NCBI GenBank assembly: GCA_900208305.1
Contig: OAPG01000011.1
Coordinates: forward strand, 186,001 to 250,000
From: Melanopsichium pennsylvanicum
Taxonomy: Eukaryota; Basidiomycota; Ustilaginomycetes; Ustilaginales
Length of the DNA stretch: 64,000 nt
Reading direction: 5' to 3'
Below are positions 41,648 through 52,833 of this stretch, piece by piece. The position numbers were made by a program, and so were the translations under genes. How positions within the stretch are numbered: position 1 is the stretch's first letter; every line of letters begins with the position of its first letter. The notes beneath the pieces are model-generated. The model searched no databases, was not told the DNA's origin, and worked only from the letters and a program-made list of their open reading frames with translations.

Positions 41648-44240
41648 TCCGATTCAGCTGAGGATGTGGGAGCAAATCAAGCCACGATTGGAAGACATCA
41701 CGTTTTCACCAGCGCACCTGTCACGTCGGAGTGACCGACTGACCGTGTTCGAGAATTCGTTCCTCTGTTTACATCGATGACAGCCGAGACATGCATTCGC
41801 TCGATTCGATTACAGGGCCAGCCCGGTAGATGTGGAACTGGGCGAGGGCAGATCCACTCGGGAGACGGGATCAGGACATGCCTGGGGGATCGAATGTGCT
41901 CGAATCTGGATCTGAACAGGTAGTCTGGGTTGATTGCAGCGGCATTGCTGATCATGGTCACAAAACGAAAGGCTAGGGAGCCTTGGACAGGCCGGCAAGC
42001 AGGATGCCTCGACCTGGATCACTTTTCAAAGAGCTGAACTCCAAAAAGCCATGCGACGAATGGACATTCGGTGGCTGGTGGCTGCTGAGGAGGATCGCTG
42101 GTGCTTCCGCAGCATTGCGTGGGGACCCAACGAGCGCTTTCTGTCGCTGTCTCTGGGACGCAGAAAACCCCGTATAACTTTCCATATAGCGTCCTCGCCT
42201 AGTTCTTCAACTGCGCTGATGCGAACTGAAATACCTTTTAAAGGTACAGTTGCTGTGCTCTGTGTTCACAAATTACTGTGTGAACAGAGCTCCTCAAAGT
42301 GCGTGCCGAGTGGCAGGGGGGCTCTGAGTAGGCTGTCGGGCATTGCGAGAAAGCGCGGTGAGATCCTCGGGCTCACTTTCTATCTTTTCGAGGCGAGCTT
42401 TCAGCGAGCGTATCTGGTATAAATTTACTGTATTGACAGATCAAGTAAGGGAGAAGCGTACCCAGGAACAGAACCACACTGTTTGGCAGCTTTGTCGTAG
42501 ACGCATCACTAGAGGTGAAGCTGGTTTCAGAAGTCTGATTTCGGGAAAGAAAGGGTGGGGATTGACACGGATCTGGAATAGCTCAATTGGCACAGACCGG
42601 GAGGTTTTGCGGAAGTGCGATGCTTGGTCCTGACTGGACTTTTGAGAAGAAGGAAGACTTGGGTATGCTGATGATTGCTGTCAAAGTGCTCATTTACGAT
42701 ACAAGGTGAGGCTACTTGGAAAAGGGTCAACCTCAGACCGTTTGTAGCTCACATTCAAAAGTGCGACCTTGCTAGAGCATCTCGTCAGAGCACTGTACGG
42801 TCAGATGGGTGGAGCAAAGCAGCATTGTTTGTCCGAGTCGCTCAAGTTGGCTGCCGAGCCGTTTGCAGCTTTGCAGCGACGTGCTCTTACAACCCAGGCT
42901 CAACTCAAGCCTTTAAGTTAGTCATTACTGCGTGTTATATGAGCCGAATAGCTCGCCTCAGTTACACACCATGGCCTCAATCATTATTGCGATCTGGCAC
43001 TTTCAGAGTAGAAGTCAAAAGCAGTGCGGCAACAGCACACATGCATGATTTGTCGCCTTGCTGTACAAGACTCTTGTATACTGAAAGGTCAACTTACTTG
43101 GGACCGTGCACCACTGAAGAGAGCTCCAGCTAGGGAGAGAGTAATGATCGTGTTTCTATCGTGCGCAACTGGTTTGGGATCGGGATGTCCGTGCGCTGGC
43201 AGACCCTGAATGGCACCTTGTACCAAGAGAGAAAGGGCAAAAAGGAGAGATATGACGAAGACGGCTTGGCTTTGGTCAGCTACTCTCACAGCACAATGTA
43301 GCATTACCCCTCTCTGCATCGACTTGTTGTACCCTTTTTGGCACCCTGGGGCAAGTCGAGCAGACAACCGACAGCTGGTGGAGAGGGAGGCGTCAAGCCA
43401 CCCGGCTCTTTTTCCGAGTAAACCCTCAATCGAATCCCCCCTTCTTTTGCGTCAGAATTGCACCGGGTTGACTTTTTTATAGAGACTACGTAGCATAGCA
43501 GTCGTGCCAAATGCGGGGTTGATGCTGATCTCTTTTATCCTGCACAGCAGAAGCACAGCCAAAGGTCGATGTGGTTGAGAAAGGTGTTGCTTCCCTGACC
43601 TCCGCTTGAGAAAAGAGGTCTCAAGCAACCATACAACAAGTGCAAGCATATCAACTGTGAAACAAGAACGAGTCAAGACAGCGATTTCGCTTTGAGAGCC
43701 GGCCAATTGATCAAGCGGCATATCAGTCGACGTAAAAGGCGATTCAAAGTGTCGCTCAGCTCTGGCGAAGTACACACACAAACACACACTCACACAAATT
43801 GATGAGGTGACTTAGATGCGGACGGGAAATGTATGGATTGGGCAGGGCCTGAAACCTGAGAGGTCTTGAAAAATTAGCGTTCGGCATGGTCCGTGTGCTG
43901 GTCTGTGACCGTTTTGCCGAATTGCCTCATAAGTCGGATGAAATTTCCGCACCACATTGCGGTAGCCTTTGCATCAACTGACAAGAGCAACACGCTCGAG
44001 CCAGCTGCGTGCTGTGTCCTTCACTCTTTTTGACAGTTCCTCGAGCTTGCAAGCCATGTAGGACCATCCCTCAGACCGCAATCTTCAGCTTCAGCAAGAT
44101 TTGCAGGTGTGATCGTTTGATTGTCGTGTTCTCTGATAAACGGTAACAGGCAGATCGAGCGGGACTTGGGAATCGAACGTACAAGTATTAGTGGTGTGTC
44201 TCTCCAACTGGTTGTGTGGAGGCAGCCATACATGCAGTTA

Positions 44241-44270
44241 TGCAGGTGCTGGTGCAGGTGCAGGTGCAGG
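44241..44270. repeat. GGTGCA-type tandem repeat
   Basis: About five imperfect copies of the hexamer GGTGCA/GGTGCT. Together with GTGACT and ACACAG it is the third hexamer array in the window. Confidence 0.85.
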
Positions 44271-44743
44271 GGCCATTCACATTAACCTCAATGTGCAGCT
44301 GGCGCTCGACATGTCAAAGTCACAAGACAACCCCAAAACCAGATACATAAGAAAAGCTCGCAGCCGAGCATTGCTATCTTGGAGCAAGGGGAAAGGTCGT
44401 ATGGGGCAACACAAGAGGTGACATCTGATTCTGGCTGATTGAACCATCACCGTATTGCGATGATCAAAGAGCCACTCTGCGGGTGACCAGCGGAGTTGGA
44501 GTGCGGCAGCTGTAATCTCGCATGGCATACACATTTGAAGGTTTTGAAGACTTGTTTAAAATTAGGTGGAAATTCGAGTCAACTCTGTAGATAGGTCATG
44601 GGATCAAGGGTCACAAGCGGGTGGTCACGCCACACGCCTAAAGTGGGAAAAGAATTAAGAATAAATAAAAATAAAACAAAAGCCAAAAGCCAAAAGTGTG
44701 GGGTAAACATGCAGGGTTCCATCCATTCGACGCTCGAACGCAC

Positions 44744-44764
44744 TTTTTTTTTTTTTTTTTTTTT
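44744..44764. repeat. Poly(T) run of 21; AATAAA precedes it on the minus strand
   Basis: This is the second longest homopolymer. Read on the minus strand it is a 21-A run that overlaps AATAAA at 44762-44767, the same arrangement as the A run at 35118. Confidence 0.9.
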
Positions 44765-46210
44765 ATTGGTTGAGAGTGTCACACACTTTTTTGTGGAGGC
44801 ACAGGCCAAGTACCTCGGGACATACTCGTGTGCCAGTGTGTTCTGCTTGACTCTGCCTTATCTAGCGTCACAGTTGCCTTCTCGGCTAGATGGGCATCGG
44901 ATGCGCAGCTGTCCGCCGTGGTTGTTGTTGGCCATGGCTCGATCCGGTCGCTCCAGCCGTCCTGCCCGGTCACGCTCAGACTGAGGCATCCCCTTGTTCC
45001 TTGAGCAGCACTCCATGCTAAGGTTTTGGTGGTAAACGTACATCTCGAGATTGTCGTAGGAGAGAGCTTGATCCTACAAGTTTCGGGTCAGACGAGGACG
45101 AGAATATTAAAGGTCAAGAGCGACTCTTGGTACTTGCGCAGCCTCATGGCGCAATCTGAGAGGGACATGCGGGTAGGCTGAAAGCAAATGCACCGTGAAG
45201 TACTGTAAAGTTACGATGATGAGGTAGCTCCGTGCCTTCCTTTGGCGGAACGATCTTTCCGTCGGCCTTCTCCACCTCTAGTCTTGCTGCCCAGCACTGC
45301 GCATCGTCTTGACCCTCCTGTCTGACACAGTCACTGCATGCGCTCTGCGACTTGGGCTCGTTTTACGGCTTAGTGGAGACATGCACCTGACCCTCTCTGC
45401 CAAGTCTAGCTTTGCGGCTCGATGCGAAGGTACAGTACAGCTTCTTTCTGACACTACCAAACTCAGGAAGAATTTGACGGAGCTTTGATGCTATGCAAAA
45501 CAAGCTCTCATGAGTAGCTTGCTAGTGCGAAAACGGAGCTGGTTGAAGAGAGTCGAGGTCAAGCTCACGAGATGAGGCTGTTGTCACGGCAACTAGCTGG
45601 TGCAGCTTGATCTCTGTGCTGACATGACAACATACAACCACTCACAGATGTCGTCGGCTGCGTTCGAGAAAAGGAAGAGATATTAGAAGGCAACCCCGCA
45701 ATGCAATCGCTGTTGCAGAATTTAGAATTAGACGCCATCATCAAGTACTCTGCTGTCTCCCTTGAAATAATGAGTCCATCTTCATTTGAGGTAACCCAAG
45801 CATACAGTAATTAGCGCCGGTCATCTACTGAATTGCTTCGAAAGCCGTGGCTTGAGCGACACACCCAGGATTGCGAAAGCTCTGCATCAAAGGCATGCAA
45901 GTCACGTCAGTATGCTCCTGATGTCCTGTCGGGGCAACCGCTGAGATGAAATAGCAGGCAGACAGAGAATACCTCTTCAGGTCGATCAGAGCTGAATGCG
46001 TTTGTTGGGTAGGGCAGTCCCCCAGTAACCACCACCGTCTCGCCGAAGACCTCTGTCTTTCCTGCGGTTAAGCGACCCTCTGCGTCGAGACCACCAGTGT
46101 GGCCGGACTTTTGTTGAGTGTGCCCTCACCCTCGCCAAGCCACAGGTCTCTTTCGCTGTGTATTTTTGCCTGAAGCCTCACTCGGTGGAATCCCCGCACG
46201 GCACTAGCCG

Positions 46211-46240
46211 CGAGCTGTCGAGCTGTCGAGCTGTCGAGCT
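46211..46240. repeat. Octamer tandem repeat (CGAGCTGT)3
   Basis: Three exact copies of CGAGCTGT plus a partial fourth lie about 890 bp upstream of the next start codon. Confidence 0.93.
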
Positions 46241-46354
46241 TATGCTCAGATCGTGACTAGACTTTTGCGACATCCCGAGTGTCTTGAGCGTATCCCGACA
46301 CTGAGGTTGTGCTGCATCGCACTTGCGCAGAACGAAAAGGCTCCGCTCGTCTGA

Positions 46355-46384
46355 CCTCTCTCTCTCCCTCTCTCTATCTCTGTC
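46355..46384. repeat. (CT)n tract
   Basis: CT dinucleotides with CCC and TAT interruptions, at the upstream edge of the pyrimidine-rich leader-like stretch. Confidence 0.88.
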
Positions 46385-46714
46385 TGTGTGTCTTTCTTCA
46401 TCAGCTGCTCGTTTGCGTTGCTCGTGGAAGTGTGCCCACTTTTGCTTCCAGAGTACTGCGTACTTGCTTAGTGCGTCTCATCTCTCGCTTGCTCTGCTCT
46501 GCTTAGCCAGCCCGGAGCTCGCCGCCGCCCTACTGCCTTTCGGCTCTTGAGCCTTGCTCCCTCTCGAGCTACCATTACCCCGCGCAGTCAAGCTGTCCGT
46601 TTCTGTCTCTGTCCAAGACAGCATTCGAAGGACCGTGCGGTCTCCGTCGACCCGCGCAGCGTGATGCTAGTCTTTCTTGAGCATTCTCAGGCAGATCCAT
46701 CGTCGGATGCACAG

Positions 46715-46720
46715 TATAAA
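46715..46720 (+). promoter_or_regulatory. Possible TATA box
   Basis: TATAAA lies 406 bp upstream of the ATG at 47126, followed by a long pyrimidine-rich stretch. It would suit the strongly codon-biased gene downstream, but a single hexamer is weak evidence. Confidence 0.3.
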
Positions 46721-47125
46721 GTCAAGCTACTCCTATCATCCCTTCCTTCCTCCTCCTTCTTCCTCGTCAGAACATCGAACGATACAATACGCTCTCGAGT
46801 TAATCTTAAAACAACCAACCAGCCAGCTCAACCACACTCTACCACTGACGCAGCGTTTGCTCCATCAACTTCGTCTTTCAGACTATCTTCACCAGCACAA
46901 TCCCTCCGCCGCCGTTGCAATCTTTAAACGGCCGCCAGACTCTCTGTAGGACCAGCTGCGAGCGAGCTAGAATCTAGTCGTCCGCTTCCTAGTCGTCTCC
47001 ATTAGCAAACCTTCCCGTAGCCAGTTCAGGCTACGTAGTCCAATCAACCACAGCGTCTTCGCTCAGGCTATTTCCCTTCCCACCTTCCAAATCCCCCCAT
47101 CCCCCTCATAACAAATCCATTCAAA

Positions 47126-48191
47126 ATGGGCAAGAAGAACAACAAGAACCAGGAGCAGGCCGTCGACCTCACCCATGCAGTATGTACACACACATTCCCC
47201 TGTCTCGCAGCCTTCAACCTCTCCCCACTTTACACGCTTACTAACCATTCTTCTCCTCTATCATTCTCCCCCTTCTTGACTTCAAAAGGGCCCCAAGGAC
47301 TGCGGCGTGATCTTCGACAGCTCGGACGCGGTCATGGAAGAGGCCAAGAAGATGGTCCGCCTCGACCACGTCTCCAAGCCTTGGACTCGCGAGTCCTGGG
47401 AGAAGGCGAGGGCCTTCATCCTCGAGCAGCGCCAGAAACTCGAGTCCAGCGGGTGGGTAGGTACCGACTCTGCCCGCACGGAGATGTACGTTCTCCGCCG
47501 CAACGCTCCTCACGGTGCCTTCACCGAGGACGGCTTCATGTACATCAGGGTCCCCAAGAAGTTCATTGACTTCCATCGATCCAGCCGACCTGCCGACGAG
47601 GACAACAAGGCCGACGACAACGACGACGGCAAGCAGCGCAAGACTCTTCGTCGCCGCAAGGAGAATACTCCTTCATACAAGCTCGACAACGAGTTCATCT
47701 GGAAGGTGCGCGTCGACGGTGACGGTGACAACAGCGAACGAGAGCCCAACGTCATTTTGGATACCCCAGAGCCCCTCGAGAACATTTTTTACCTCGTCCA
47801 GTGCTTGTCGCCAGGCATGGCCAAGCTCCAGTACAACCGCAAGGATGCCATGCAGCCCAACACCAAGCAGTCTGATCTTCGCGACGACCCAGAAGCCCCC
47901 GCTATGCGACACCGCGCTGTGTTCGCCGCAAGCGAGAAGATGGTTCGCACACTCCCTCCCGTCTTCTGGATGAAGAAGAACGAGATCGAGCTCCGCAAGA
48001 TTCTGGGTGCTGAGGCTTACGAGGCTACCATGCGCGCTGCACAGGAACCTAATCGCTCGCACGTACGCGATGTCAAGGGCCTCAACGAGAAGGTTTGGGA
48101 AGAGATCCTGCCTCCCCGCGCCGAGACAGAGAAGAAGGGCAAGAAGGCAAAGGCCCCGAAGGCGGCAAAGGCGGTTGCGGCAAGTGCATGA
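47126..48191 (+). CDS. Conserved-looking Lys-rich protein of unknown function (two exons)
   Basis: Exons 47126-47179 and 47289-48191 encode 318 residues. The intron (109 nt, GTATGT donor, AAAAG acceptor, phase 0) joins MGKKNNKNQEQAVDLTHA to GPKDCGVIFDSSDAV. I do not recognise the family. The protein is mostly ordered-looking, with Trp/Tyr-containing segments (KPWTRESWEKARAFILEQRQ, then TEDGFMYIRVPKKFIDFHRS), a short acidic/Lys linker (about residues 110-130), a second ordered block and a Lys/Ala-rich tail. There is no signal peptide or membrane span. Nearly all codons end in C or G, stronger bias than in other genes here, suggesting high expression. The 5.5-kb upstream gap and long pyrimidine-rich leader also set it apart. 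Without the intron the first ATG would open a different, unrelated frame. Confidence 0.82.
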
Positions 48192-49155
48192 GGAGCGGCT
48201 ACGTGTGGCAACTGATCCTGTGTAGAAGATCCATCCCGTTGTTGCCGCACGCAGCCGCTCCTCATGCGCTTGCCCGGATTCGGCCTGTGTCCTGACTCGT
48301 TTCCGATTTCAAGCTTCTTCGTTCTCCGTCTCGTCTCTGGCTTCTCAAATGACTTCGCAAATGGCTTCCAAAATGGCTTCGCAAGAAAATCCATACCTAC
48401 TGGCTCCTTGCTCCGACCGAGACCGGCTCCGTTTTCTATTTGACTGCTTACTCCAGCCGTTGGCGCAGTCTGCGCTTTTCTTTACCTTACCACCTAATCG
48501 TGTGTTGCAACAGCGGATCGGCGCTGGCTCTGCGGCTTTTGTTTTACAACAAGCCTGTCTGCCAAGCACCCTCACCCTCGCCACACTCAGATTTTCTCAT
48601 AAACATCATCATGACAACGAATCTCAAGAATCAATACTATTCAGCAATTTGTCTTCACGCCTATGTAAACTTCACACACTATTCCCAGACGTTGTAACAC
48701 CATATTTTCGCACCGCATCCAGTTCCGCCTTCATCTCTCTTCGCTCACATGTTTTCACGTGGGGGTTGCAAGGTATTCTCGTCAACGGCACATGTAGCAG
48801 TATCGTATCGCAATCACGCAAACAAATGAATCTGAACACCGCTTTCTGAAACTTCTTGCAGATGATAGTTGTGGTGATTTTGTTTCCTTTCGGTGCAATC
48901 GGATGGTGGCGGAAGCGACGGGGCCGCCAAGGATGACGACGGGGTAGACATCGATTGGGGTGCATTCTGGGTCACGATGCCCATCTGCACTGGAAAGATA
49001 CGGCTCGAATGGGTTGTGACCCAAGCCGCTTCTCGGATTTGCTGACCGTTCCCTGTCACAGAGTTCACACAGAGACGCTGAAAAGCGAAAGCTGGCATCT
49101 AGATATTGGTGCTGTACCGTACATTGCGAAGTGAAAATGAGGTCATCTCTCGACA
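48192..49155. other. Convergent intergenic region
   Basis: This lies between the Lys-rich-protein and IES2 stop codons. A GAAG/CTTC-rich stretch and a TACCGTA variant (49115-49121) are present. No gene is seen. Confidence 0.55.
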
Positions 49156-50787
49156 TCATTTGGTCTCAGCCTCATCAGCCATCTGGTGATCTTGTGCTTC
49201 TGGGTTGTTGATCTTCTCCTGTGCTGCCTGCTGATGATGTTGCTGCTCTTTGTCAGCATCTTGTTGAGCCTGGTCATCTGCCTGTGGCGTCGGTGGACGT
49301 CTGGATCCGATCCAATCCTTCCTATTTTGACCCAGGGCCGTCCTGAGCTTGTACTCGTACAAACCTTCATGACCCCAAACTTTTTCCAACTCTTGATCTT
49401 GATTCCATCGGCCCGCCTGCTGCGCTAGACGGTTTCTTGACTTTTCTTGCAACTCTTTTGCCTTTCCACTCAACCCTTGTGTCTTGACTTGCGTATCCAA
49501 TTCCTGAATCAACGCAGTGTTGACCTCGATGTAGTCGGATCCAAAGACTTCTTCGATAAGTTGTGGTCCCGTGGGAACAGCCAACACTTTGCCATCCAGC
49601 CTATCCACATACCGGAACAACGCAGCTGGCATCTCCTTCAACGCCTTTCTACTCAATTCCTCTCTACCCCTCTTGCGAGCCTCTGCAGCTTCTTCATCAT
49701 CCCCACTATCCTCTGCTCCATCTTTTACCAACTTGTTCCTACTTCTACCAACTTGCTTCTTCAACAAACGATTGATCGTTTCCACTTTATCATCCTCCAA
49801 CTTCTTCTCGACCTGATTCTTCCTCTTTCTCGCTGTCTCAGATCGACGCAGAGCGATCTCGTTTTCGGTCAACTTCTTCTTGCGATTTGGATCAAACATG
49901 GGTAGCTCCATATGCGATGATTCTACACCGCCTTCTCGAGCGAGTTGACGAGCAGTCTTGCCAATGATGGCTTGCATTTCCAATGCGGTAGCTTCATCCG
50001 GTTCGGATGCAGATTCATCGTCGGATCCAGACAAGCCATCGTCATCTAGAGTTTGAGTGCGCGACATTTCAAGATCGTCTTCTTCAAAATCATCGTGCTC
50101 TGGAGTTGGAATCTCGTCATTGTCCAAATCAGAGTCTTTGCCCGAACGTGGTTTCCATTTGACTTTGCTTGCGTCCTTAGCTCTTCTTGACGCCGGAGTT
50201 ATTTCAACACCAGCAGTAGTGGTTGCAGGGGCGTGAGGTGCAAGTCCCGCGGCTTTGACAGGGGCAGGAGAATTCTCTTCCTTTGCAGGTGTGCGGGTTA
50301 GCTTCACCCGTAAAGATTTCTTCCCGCTGGTAGTCGGAGTGGAAGCAGCCGGGGCTGCTGCTGCGATTGTGCGTGTCGATGTCCTGACTGAATCCTTTTT
50401 CGACAGCGACGACGATGATGATGATGCTGCTGATGTACGTGGTGCAAGTGTTCGTCCCGAATTCCGACGCAAAGTTGAGGGAGCATCGAAATCATCATCG
50501 TCATCATCGTCTTCCAATTCGTCCTCGTCCACTTGATCTAATGCATCATCCTCGAGTGCATCGGCGAACTCATCTTCTTCTTCTTCTTCTTCTTCTTCTT
50601 CTTCTTCTTCTTCTTCTTCTTCTTCTTTGTCGTCATCGAGAATGACAGCTGCACGGGCTGCGGTACGACGACGCTTTCTGGAAGGTGTGCGTGGAGCAGA
50701 AGGCATAGTTTCCGAGGAGGATGGATCCTGGGAAGATGCGGTCAAATCGCTGCCTTCGGAGAGGGCATCGAAGTCTGCGGCTGGCAT
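49156..50787 (-). CDS. IES2: Ies2-like subunit of the INO80 chromatin remodeller
   Basis: This encodes a 543-residue nuclear protein with the PAPA-1/Ies2 motif at about residues 300-345 (ENEIALRRSETARKRKNQVE, then KLEDDKVETINRLLKKQ). Ies2 binds and stimulates the INO80 ATPase and is needed for nucleosome sliding. The N-terminal half is disordered, with a KRRRTAAR nuclear signal near 35, a 17-Glu run encoded by pure GAA codons, Asp-rich stretches and Thr/Ser/Ala segments. After the motif comes a conserved-looking block (MPAALFRYVDRLDGKVLAVP, then LIEEVFGSDYIEV). The end is Gln/His-rich. There is no HIT zinc finger, unlike human INO80B, as in yeast Ies2. The frame is open upstream, but the first in-frame ATG is at 50787. 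There is no intron. Confidence 0.85.
   Translation of the reverse strand: MPAADFDALSEGSDLTASSQDPSSSETMPSAPRTPSRKRRRTAARAAVILDDDKEEEEEEEEEEEEEEEEEDEFADALEDDALDQVDEDELEDDDDDDDFDAPSTLRRNSGRTLAPRTSAASSSSSSLSKKDSVRTSTRTIAAAAPAASTPTTSGKKSLRVKLTRTPAKEENSPAPVKAAGLAPHAPATTTAGVEITPASRRAKDASKVKWKPRSGKDSDLDNDEIPTPEHDDFEEDDLEMSRTQTLDDDGLSGSDDESASEPDEATALEMQAIIGKTARQLAREGGVESSHMELPMFDPNRKKKLTENEIALRRSETARKRKNQVEKKLEDDKVETINRLLKKQVGRSRNKLVKDGAEDSGDDEEAAEARKRGREELSRKALKEMPAALFRYVDRLDGKVLAVPTGPQLIEEVFGSDYIEVNTALIQELDTQVKTQGLSGKAKELQEKSRNRLAQQAGRWNQDQELEKVWGHEGLYEYKLRTALGQNRKDWIGSRRPPTPQADDQAQQDADKEQQHHQQAAQEKINNPEAQDHQMADEAETK
50575..50625. repeat. Coding trinucleotide repeat (TTC)17
   Basis: Seventeen exact TTC units are read as GAA (Glu) codons in IES2. 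A pure codon run with no GAG interruptions points to recent slippage and possible length variation between strains. Confidence 0.97.
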
Positions 50788-51640
50788 GTTGTAGGTTGGG
50801 TTGAAGTGTGCCTTGAAGAAAAGGCGAGTACGTGACGAGGGCTTCAGACGAGTCAGAAGACTTGGATACGAATAAGGTTGGCGGCCGAAGTGTGAAATGA
50901 AAGGATGCGAATGCGCAACTGAAGGTGTTGCAAGCAGTTGCGAATGTGCTATAGGTTTAAGGTCGTGTGGATGCTTGAGCAATAGTGTGGAGAGAGAGAA
51001 AGATAAAGTTAAGCGCGGCGGTGGTTGCAGGTTTAAGAAAAGAGCAGAGGACCCCGAAGGGAATTCAGATGAAAGTTGGTCGATGCGAGAGAGAGAGAGA
51101 GAGACACTGAGAGAGGTTGCGGCACGAAGGCTCATGGCGCCAACTATCGGGTGTAGCAATCTGGAATCAGTGATTAGTGATGAAATCGGCGATTATCTAG
51201 ATTCAAAGCGGCTGTCTTTTCAAGTGGAGCAAGAGCAGTGTAGTAAATTCGAGTACTAAAAAGTGTGACCAAAAAAAGTTGTGAGTGTTGGTCTCAGCCA
51301 ACGCCCACAAGCACCACCACGAGCAACTGACGGCCATCATGCATGACCGAGCGAGGGCCTGTGCTGTTCGTTTCACCATTGATACACCCACACCTCCGTC
51401 TTTTATCTTGAACTCAACCTCGATCTACTTGAACTACATTTTAAACACCTGTTCGAGTTCGTCACATCAGTATACATTTTTCTCTCGATCGTCCGACTAG
51501 ACACACTGCTTGCGACCTAACCGTGACACAGATCCGTTGCTCTTGACGAACGAGGTAGCATACCACTCTGCCTGACCAAGCATCAGATTTTACGCACCTT
51601 CGATCGCGCTCACGCAAATCAAAACAATTCTTTTCACACC
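50788..51640. other. Divergent region between IES2 and SPG1
   Basis: It contains a GA dinucleotide tract at 51086-51104 and a pyrimidine-rich leader-like end. The IES2 frame stays open into this region without an ATG. No gene or heptamer is seen. Confidence 0.55.
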
Positions 51641-52464
51641 ATGTCAGCTTCCGCCGCATCATTGTCGAAGAGCCATGATGCTCCTGGCGGCGGGAGTAGC
51701 TCCGAAAAGTCCAGGTCAGTCCTTTGTTCTCCGTCCTCTAATGCATAAATTATTACATCTTTCTTAATCTGATCATATCGCTCTCATACTTGACTTGCCA
51801 TATCACTTACAGTGTCATTCTCAAAGTCGGAATGGTGGGTGACTCTCAAATCGGCAAGACTTCGCTCATGGTCAGATACGTCGAGGGATCCTTCAACGAA
51901 GACTATATCCAAACCCTCGGCGTCAACTTTATGGAAAAGACCATCTCGATTCGAAACACAGAGATCACCTTTTCAATCTGGGATCTGGGTGGACAAAGAG
52001 AATTTGTTAACATGCTTCCCTTGGTTTGCAACGATGCCGTGGCTATCCTTTTCATGTTCGACCTCACCCGAAAAAGTACTCTCAACTCGATCAAAGAATG
52101 GTATCGTCAAGCGCGAGGCTTCAACAAGACAGCCATTCCCTTCTTAGTGGGCACAAAATACGATCATTATGCAACATTACCCAAAGAGGAACAGGACGAA
52201 ACCACCAAACAAGCAAAGAGGTTTAGCAAAGCTATGAAGGCCCCCTTGATCTTCTGTTCAACGAGCCATGCCATCAACGTTCAGAAGATTTTCAAGGTGC
52301 TCTTGGCAAAGGCGTTTGACTTGAAATGCACCATCCCGGAGATCAAGGGCGCGGGCGAGCCTCTGCTGATCTACGTAAGTACCAGTGTTGATTCGACCAC
52401 AACATCATGAAAAGGAGTGGTATGCTCACACTCACTTGCCTGTCTTGAACAGCTCGACGTCTAG
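51641..52464 (+). CDS. SPG1: Spg1/Tem1-type septation GTPase (three exons)
   Basis: Exons 51641-51714, 51813-52374 and 52453-52464 encode 215 residues. Spg1/Tem1 is the Ras-like GTPase at the spindle pole body that switches on the septation initiation/mitotic exit kinase cascade. All switch motifs are present: GDSQIGKTSL (34-43), the effector-side LGVNFMEKT, WDLGGQRE, LVGTKYDHYA (the TKxD variant typical of this group) and a CSTSHAIN block. The C-terminal CTIPEI...GEPLLIY also fits, and no prenylation Cys box is present, as expected. A Ser/Gly-rich 25-residue N-terminus precedes the fold. Intron 1 (GTCAGT...ACAG) splits a Ser codon; intron 2 (GTAAGT...ACAG, 78 nt) leaves a last coding exon of only three codons plus stop. 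Retaining it changes the tail to VSTSVDSTTTS. Confidence 0.94.
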
Positions 52465-52833
52465 ATTCCCTCCTATTAAATATACACTCTTTCTCACGCC
52501 GGCAGTAGCGATGCCCGGTCGCGCCAGTCACTTATCCACCCTCTTGCTGCAGTACAGTATACCCTCAGATTCTTGAAGTCATCATCGCTCTCTCTGCATC
52601 ATTTCTGTTTCCCGATCCGAATTTGCATCTCAAAACTTATAGAAAACCCAAGCTGGCTCTTGCCCTTTCAAACTTTTTTTTTCTCCCAGCTTTGCTCTTC
52701 TTGACACATTTGCACGAGCACACGACGGTCAACGCACAATTGTCTTGAGCTGACCGATGAATGGCTGACATTGCATGCTCGTAGAGTGGTGTGATGAAAA
52801 TTCTTTTTAATTTTGGCAATTTTTTTTTTCCTC
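52465..52833. other. Convergent spacer between SPG1 and DSS1
   Basis: This holds both 3' ends. TACAGTA lies at 52553-52559, and T runs occur near 52674 and 52820. Confidence 0.55.

Larger units (their letters stand above)
41648..47125. other. Gene-poor 5.5-kb region
   Basis: This is the largest gene-free stretch. Open frames are short and on all six frames, with no family similarity and no consistent splice pattern that I can assemble. It holds TACWGTA heptamers at 42426, 45201, 45431 and 45803, a 21-T run, a GGTGCA array, an octamer array, CA-rich sequence near 43770 and a CT tract. From about 46340 to 47110 it is pyrimidine-rich and is probably promoter plus long leader for the next gene. 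Confidence 0.55.

Noticed and set aside
44160..44215. GTTCGATTCC on the minus strand as a tRNA B box
   Set aside because: The flanking bases do not form a T stem or an acceptor stem.
10103..50787. A functional chromatin gene cluster (Bqt4-like, KDM3, HPC2, IES2)
   Set aside because: The genes belong to different complexes, are dispersed over 40 kb among unrelated genes, and are common in any eukaryote.
50788..51159. In-frame N-terminal extension of IES2
   Set aside because: The open frame has no ATG before 50787 and reads like a pyrimidine-rich leader.
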